From: Clostridia bacterium
GTDB lineage: Bacteria; Bacillota; Clostridia; Oscillospirales; UBA644
NCBI GenBank assembly: GCA_017934975.1
Contig: JAGBIM010000022.1
Location: 36,795 to 100,794, forward strand
Direction of reading: 5' to 3'
DNA length: 64,000 bases
Shown: positions 62,468 to 64,000 of the stretch, in pieces
Numbering within the stretch: position 1 is the first letter of the stretch
How the letters are laid out: the number at the start of each line of letters is the position of its first letter
Position numbers and translations under genes: made by a program
The notes under the pieces: model-generated
Told to the model about the DNA's origin: nothing
The model's database searches: none
What the model saw: the letters and a program-made list of their open reading frames with translations, nothing else

Positions 62468-64000
62468 CTATGCGGCAATTTGTTCTTCGATAGTCATTCC
62501 GCCCTTCAAAACAATCACAAGAGTTCCATCGGGCATTACACGGATACACTCAATGAGCTTGCGTACAACGATCTCATTGTACTCCGAGAAATTGATCTCA
62601 GTATCAGAGAGAAACATCTTGATACTCTCAATCTCTTGGTTTACTTTTTCACTTGCTTGTGTTTGGGTACGTGCCACTTCAAGCTGACTTCTCATCGCGC
62701 ATAGTTGATCAGATATTTTCCGAATTTCAACTTCAAACTTTTCGGTATCTCCCTCAGTTCTCATGCTCATCGTAATCATATCTTCCATATCTTGCTTAAG
62801 GTCCTTGATTTTCTGCTCAATAACGTAAGCATCAAGAATGTTATCGTCACCCGTTACAGCATAAGACAGTCCGGACAAAATAAGCTCGGATACCTCATCG
62901 CGATATTCAAAAGCATTACGCAAGCCACGGCAAATAGCTTCTTGCAATTTTTCTTCATCAATAGATACTGAATGCTTGCAATATTGAGTGCCGTGTTCGA
63001 CTCGGTTAAGGCATCTCCAAACTCTTTTCTTTTCGCCCTTGATTACCCAAGTTTTTCTGCGATAAGGACTTCCGCACTCTCCGCACACAAGAATTTCAGT
63101 AAGAGCGAATTTCCCACTATACTTTCCCTGCTCGGTAATGCTCAAATCCGATGTCTTTCTCTTGCTACTTCTTCGGGCGATTTCCGCTTGAACCAACTTA
63201 AAGGTTTCTTTTGAAATGATGGCAGGATGGTTATTGGTAATAAGATATTTAGCCATCTCGCCGCGATTTTTCTTTACCTTTTTATTTATACAGTTCTCAA
63301 TATACGTCTTTTGCAACAGCATATCACCCGCAAATCTCTCGTTGCAAAGCATATCTTGAATGATCTGCTTGCTCCAAACGGATTTGCCTTTTTTTGTTTT
63401 AATACCGTTTGTTTCAAGATAAGATTTGATTTGATCGAGGCTTGCACCCTCAAGATACATATTGAATATCTTCCTAACGACTTCAGCTTCTTCCGGGATT
63501 ATTTCGGGTTCCCCATTTTCACCTCTCCTATACCCTAAGATGGTATATCGAAACGCGAAAGTGCCTGACTTCATTCTTTGTTGGATACCCCAACGCACAT
63601 TAGCACTGATATTTTCGCTTTCCGCCTGCGCCATAACGCTATATAGACCAAGAAACATTTCGTTTTCGGATTTCATTGAGTCAAGCGCTTGTTCTTCAAA
63701 GAAAACGCCTATGCCCATAGCCTTTAGCTTACGAACATATCTTAAGCTGTCAACGGTATTTCTGGCGAAACGAGCAACCGATTTGGTAATGATAAAATCA
63801 ATCTTTCCCTTTTCACAATCACGAATCATTTTTTGAAAATTGGGGCGCTTATTTGCTTGAGTTCCGGTAATGCCCTCATCCGCGTATATCCCTGCAAAAC
63901 GCCATTTTGGATTTTTTGCAATGGCATCGGTGTAATACGCTAACTGTGCTTCATAGCTGTCAAGCTGCTCGTCACTATCGGTAGAAACTCGGCAATATGC
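62468..64000 (-). CDS. Large serine recombinase (partial, N-terminus beyond window edge)
   Basis: 510 residues seen, open to the right edge. Resolvase domain: YCRVSTDSDEQLDSYEAQ with the catalytic serine, and ITKSVARFARNTVDSLRYV. Recombinase domain: IIPEEAEVVRKIFNMYLEGASLDQIKSYL and SKQIIQDMLCNERFAGD. A zinc ribbon (CGECGSPYRRK..WRCLNR..YCKHS) and C-terminal coiled coil (about 345-440 of the visible part) follow. Typical integrase of conjugative or mobilisable elements of Clostridia. Only a handful of residues appear to be missing. Confidence 0.95.
   Translation of the reverse strand, partial: AYCRVSTDSDEQLDSYEAQLAYYTDAIAKNPKWRFAGIYADEGITGTQANKRPNFQKMIRDCEKGKIDFIITKSVARFARNTVDSLRYVRKLKAMGIGVFFEEQALDSMKSENEMFLGLYSVMAQAESENISANVRWGIQQRMKSGTFAFRYTILGYRRGENGEPEIIPEEAEVVRKIFNMYLEGASLDQIKSYLETNGIKTKKGKSVWSKQIIQDMLCNERFAGDMLLQKTYIENCINKKVKKNRGEMAKYLITNNHPAIISKETFKLVQAEIARRSSKRKTSDLSITEQGKYSGKFALTEILVCGECGSPYRRKTWVIKGEKKRVWRCLNRVEHGTQYCKHSVSIDEEKLQEAICRGLRNAFEYRDEVSELILSGLSYAVTGDDNILDAYVIEQKIKDLKQDMEDMITMSMRTEGDTEKFEVEIRKISDQLCAMRSQLEVARTQTQASEKVNQEIESIKMFLSDTEINFSEYNEIVVRKLIECIRVMPDGTLVIVLKGGMTIEEQIAA

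Overview
The window looks like chromosome of a Gram-positive, endospore-forming member of Clostridia, probably an uncultured gut lineage. Evidence for this is the sporulation set (spoIIID, yqfC/yqfD, spmA/spmB, a pdaA-type deacetylase, a dacF-like protein, a SpoVB-like flippase), a CIRCE/HrcA-controlled dnaK operon, the cdaA-cdaR pair, the order yqfC-yqfD-phoH-ybeY-dgkA-era-recO, strong AGGAGG ribosome sites, and many promoters of the form TTGACA-17 nt-TATAAT. Base composition is moderate over 1-58.3 kb and clearly more AT-rich in the last 5.6 kb. I cannot place it below class level.

Layout. 1-0.7 kb (minus): a cut-off Gfo/Idh/MocA oxidoreductase after a short NfeD-like membrane protein. 0.8-2.2 kb (plus): a DUF3343 protein with a cysteine desulfurase. 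2.3-7.3 kb (plus): cdaA, cdaR, an FAD oxidoreductase, an RseC-like protein and an acyltransferase-like protein. 7.4-8.8 kb (minus): gdhA. 9.0-16.9 kb (plus): recA, recX, rimO, pgsA, cysE, cysS, recG. 17.0-21.7 kb (plus): hrcA, grpE, dnaK, dnaJ. 21.9-24.2 kb: a large membrane-anchored repeat protein. 24.3-38.0 kb (minus): one long tightly packed block reading yqfC, yqfD, phoH, ybeY, dgkA, era, recO, mutS2, comEC, holA, rnmV, a FemAB-type ligase and glycerol-1-phosphate dehydrogenase.

38.2-45.5 kb mixes a GNAT/QueG-like fusion, a SpoVB-like flippase, a degenerate sensor-like protein, spoIIID, a DacF-like protein whose catalytic serine and lysine are replaced, galE and a cytidylate-kinase-like protein. 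45.6-46.4 kb holds tRNA-Arg(CCU), a cluster of short palindromes and an AT-rich orphan membrane gene. 46.5-52.4 kb is a purine salvage cluster: xpt plus a complete BMP-type nucleoside ABC transporter. 52.5-58.3 kb has a BrkB-family protein, spmAB, pdaA, a PiT phosphate transporter and mgtE with a long leader.

58.4-64.0 kb looks like a decaying acquired region: a replication-initiator-like HTH remnant, a GH31 glycosidase, a truncated CocE-like hydrolase, an acetyl-esterase-like hydrolase, AT-rich inverted repeats, a repeated tRNA-end-like motif, and a large serine recombinase that runs off the right edge.

No single large undescribed system stands out. The best leads are the catalytically dead DacF homologue, the GNAT-QueG fusion, the YD-type repeat membrane protein, a recurrent palindrome ATAACANNTGTTAT near recG, pit and mgtE, a G10 tract between the ribosome site and start of spmA, the mgtE leader with its small ORF, and the inverted/direct repeat family beside the serine recombinase. 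All claims are from reading the sequence; no searches were run.
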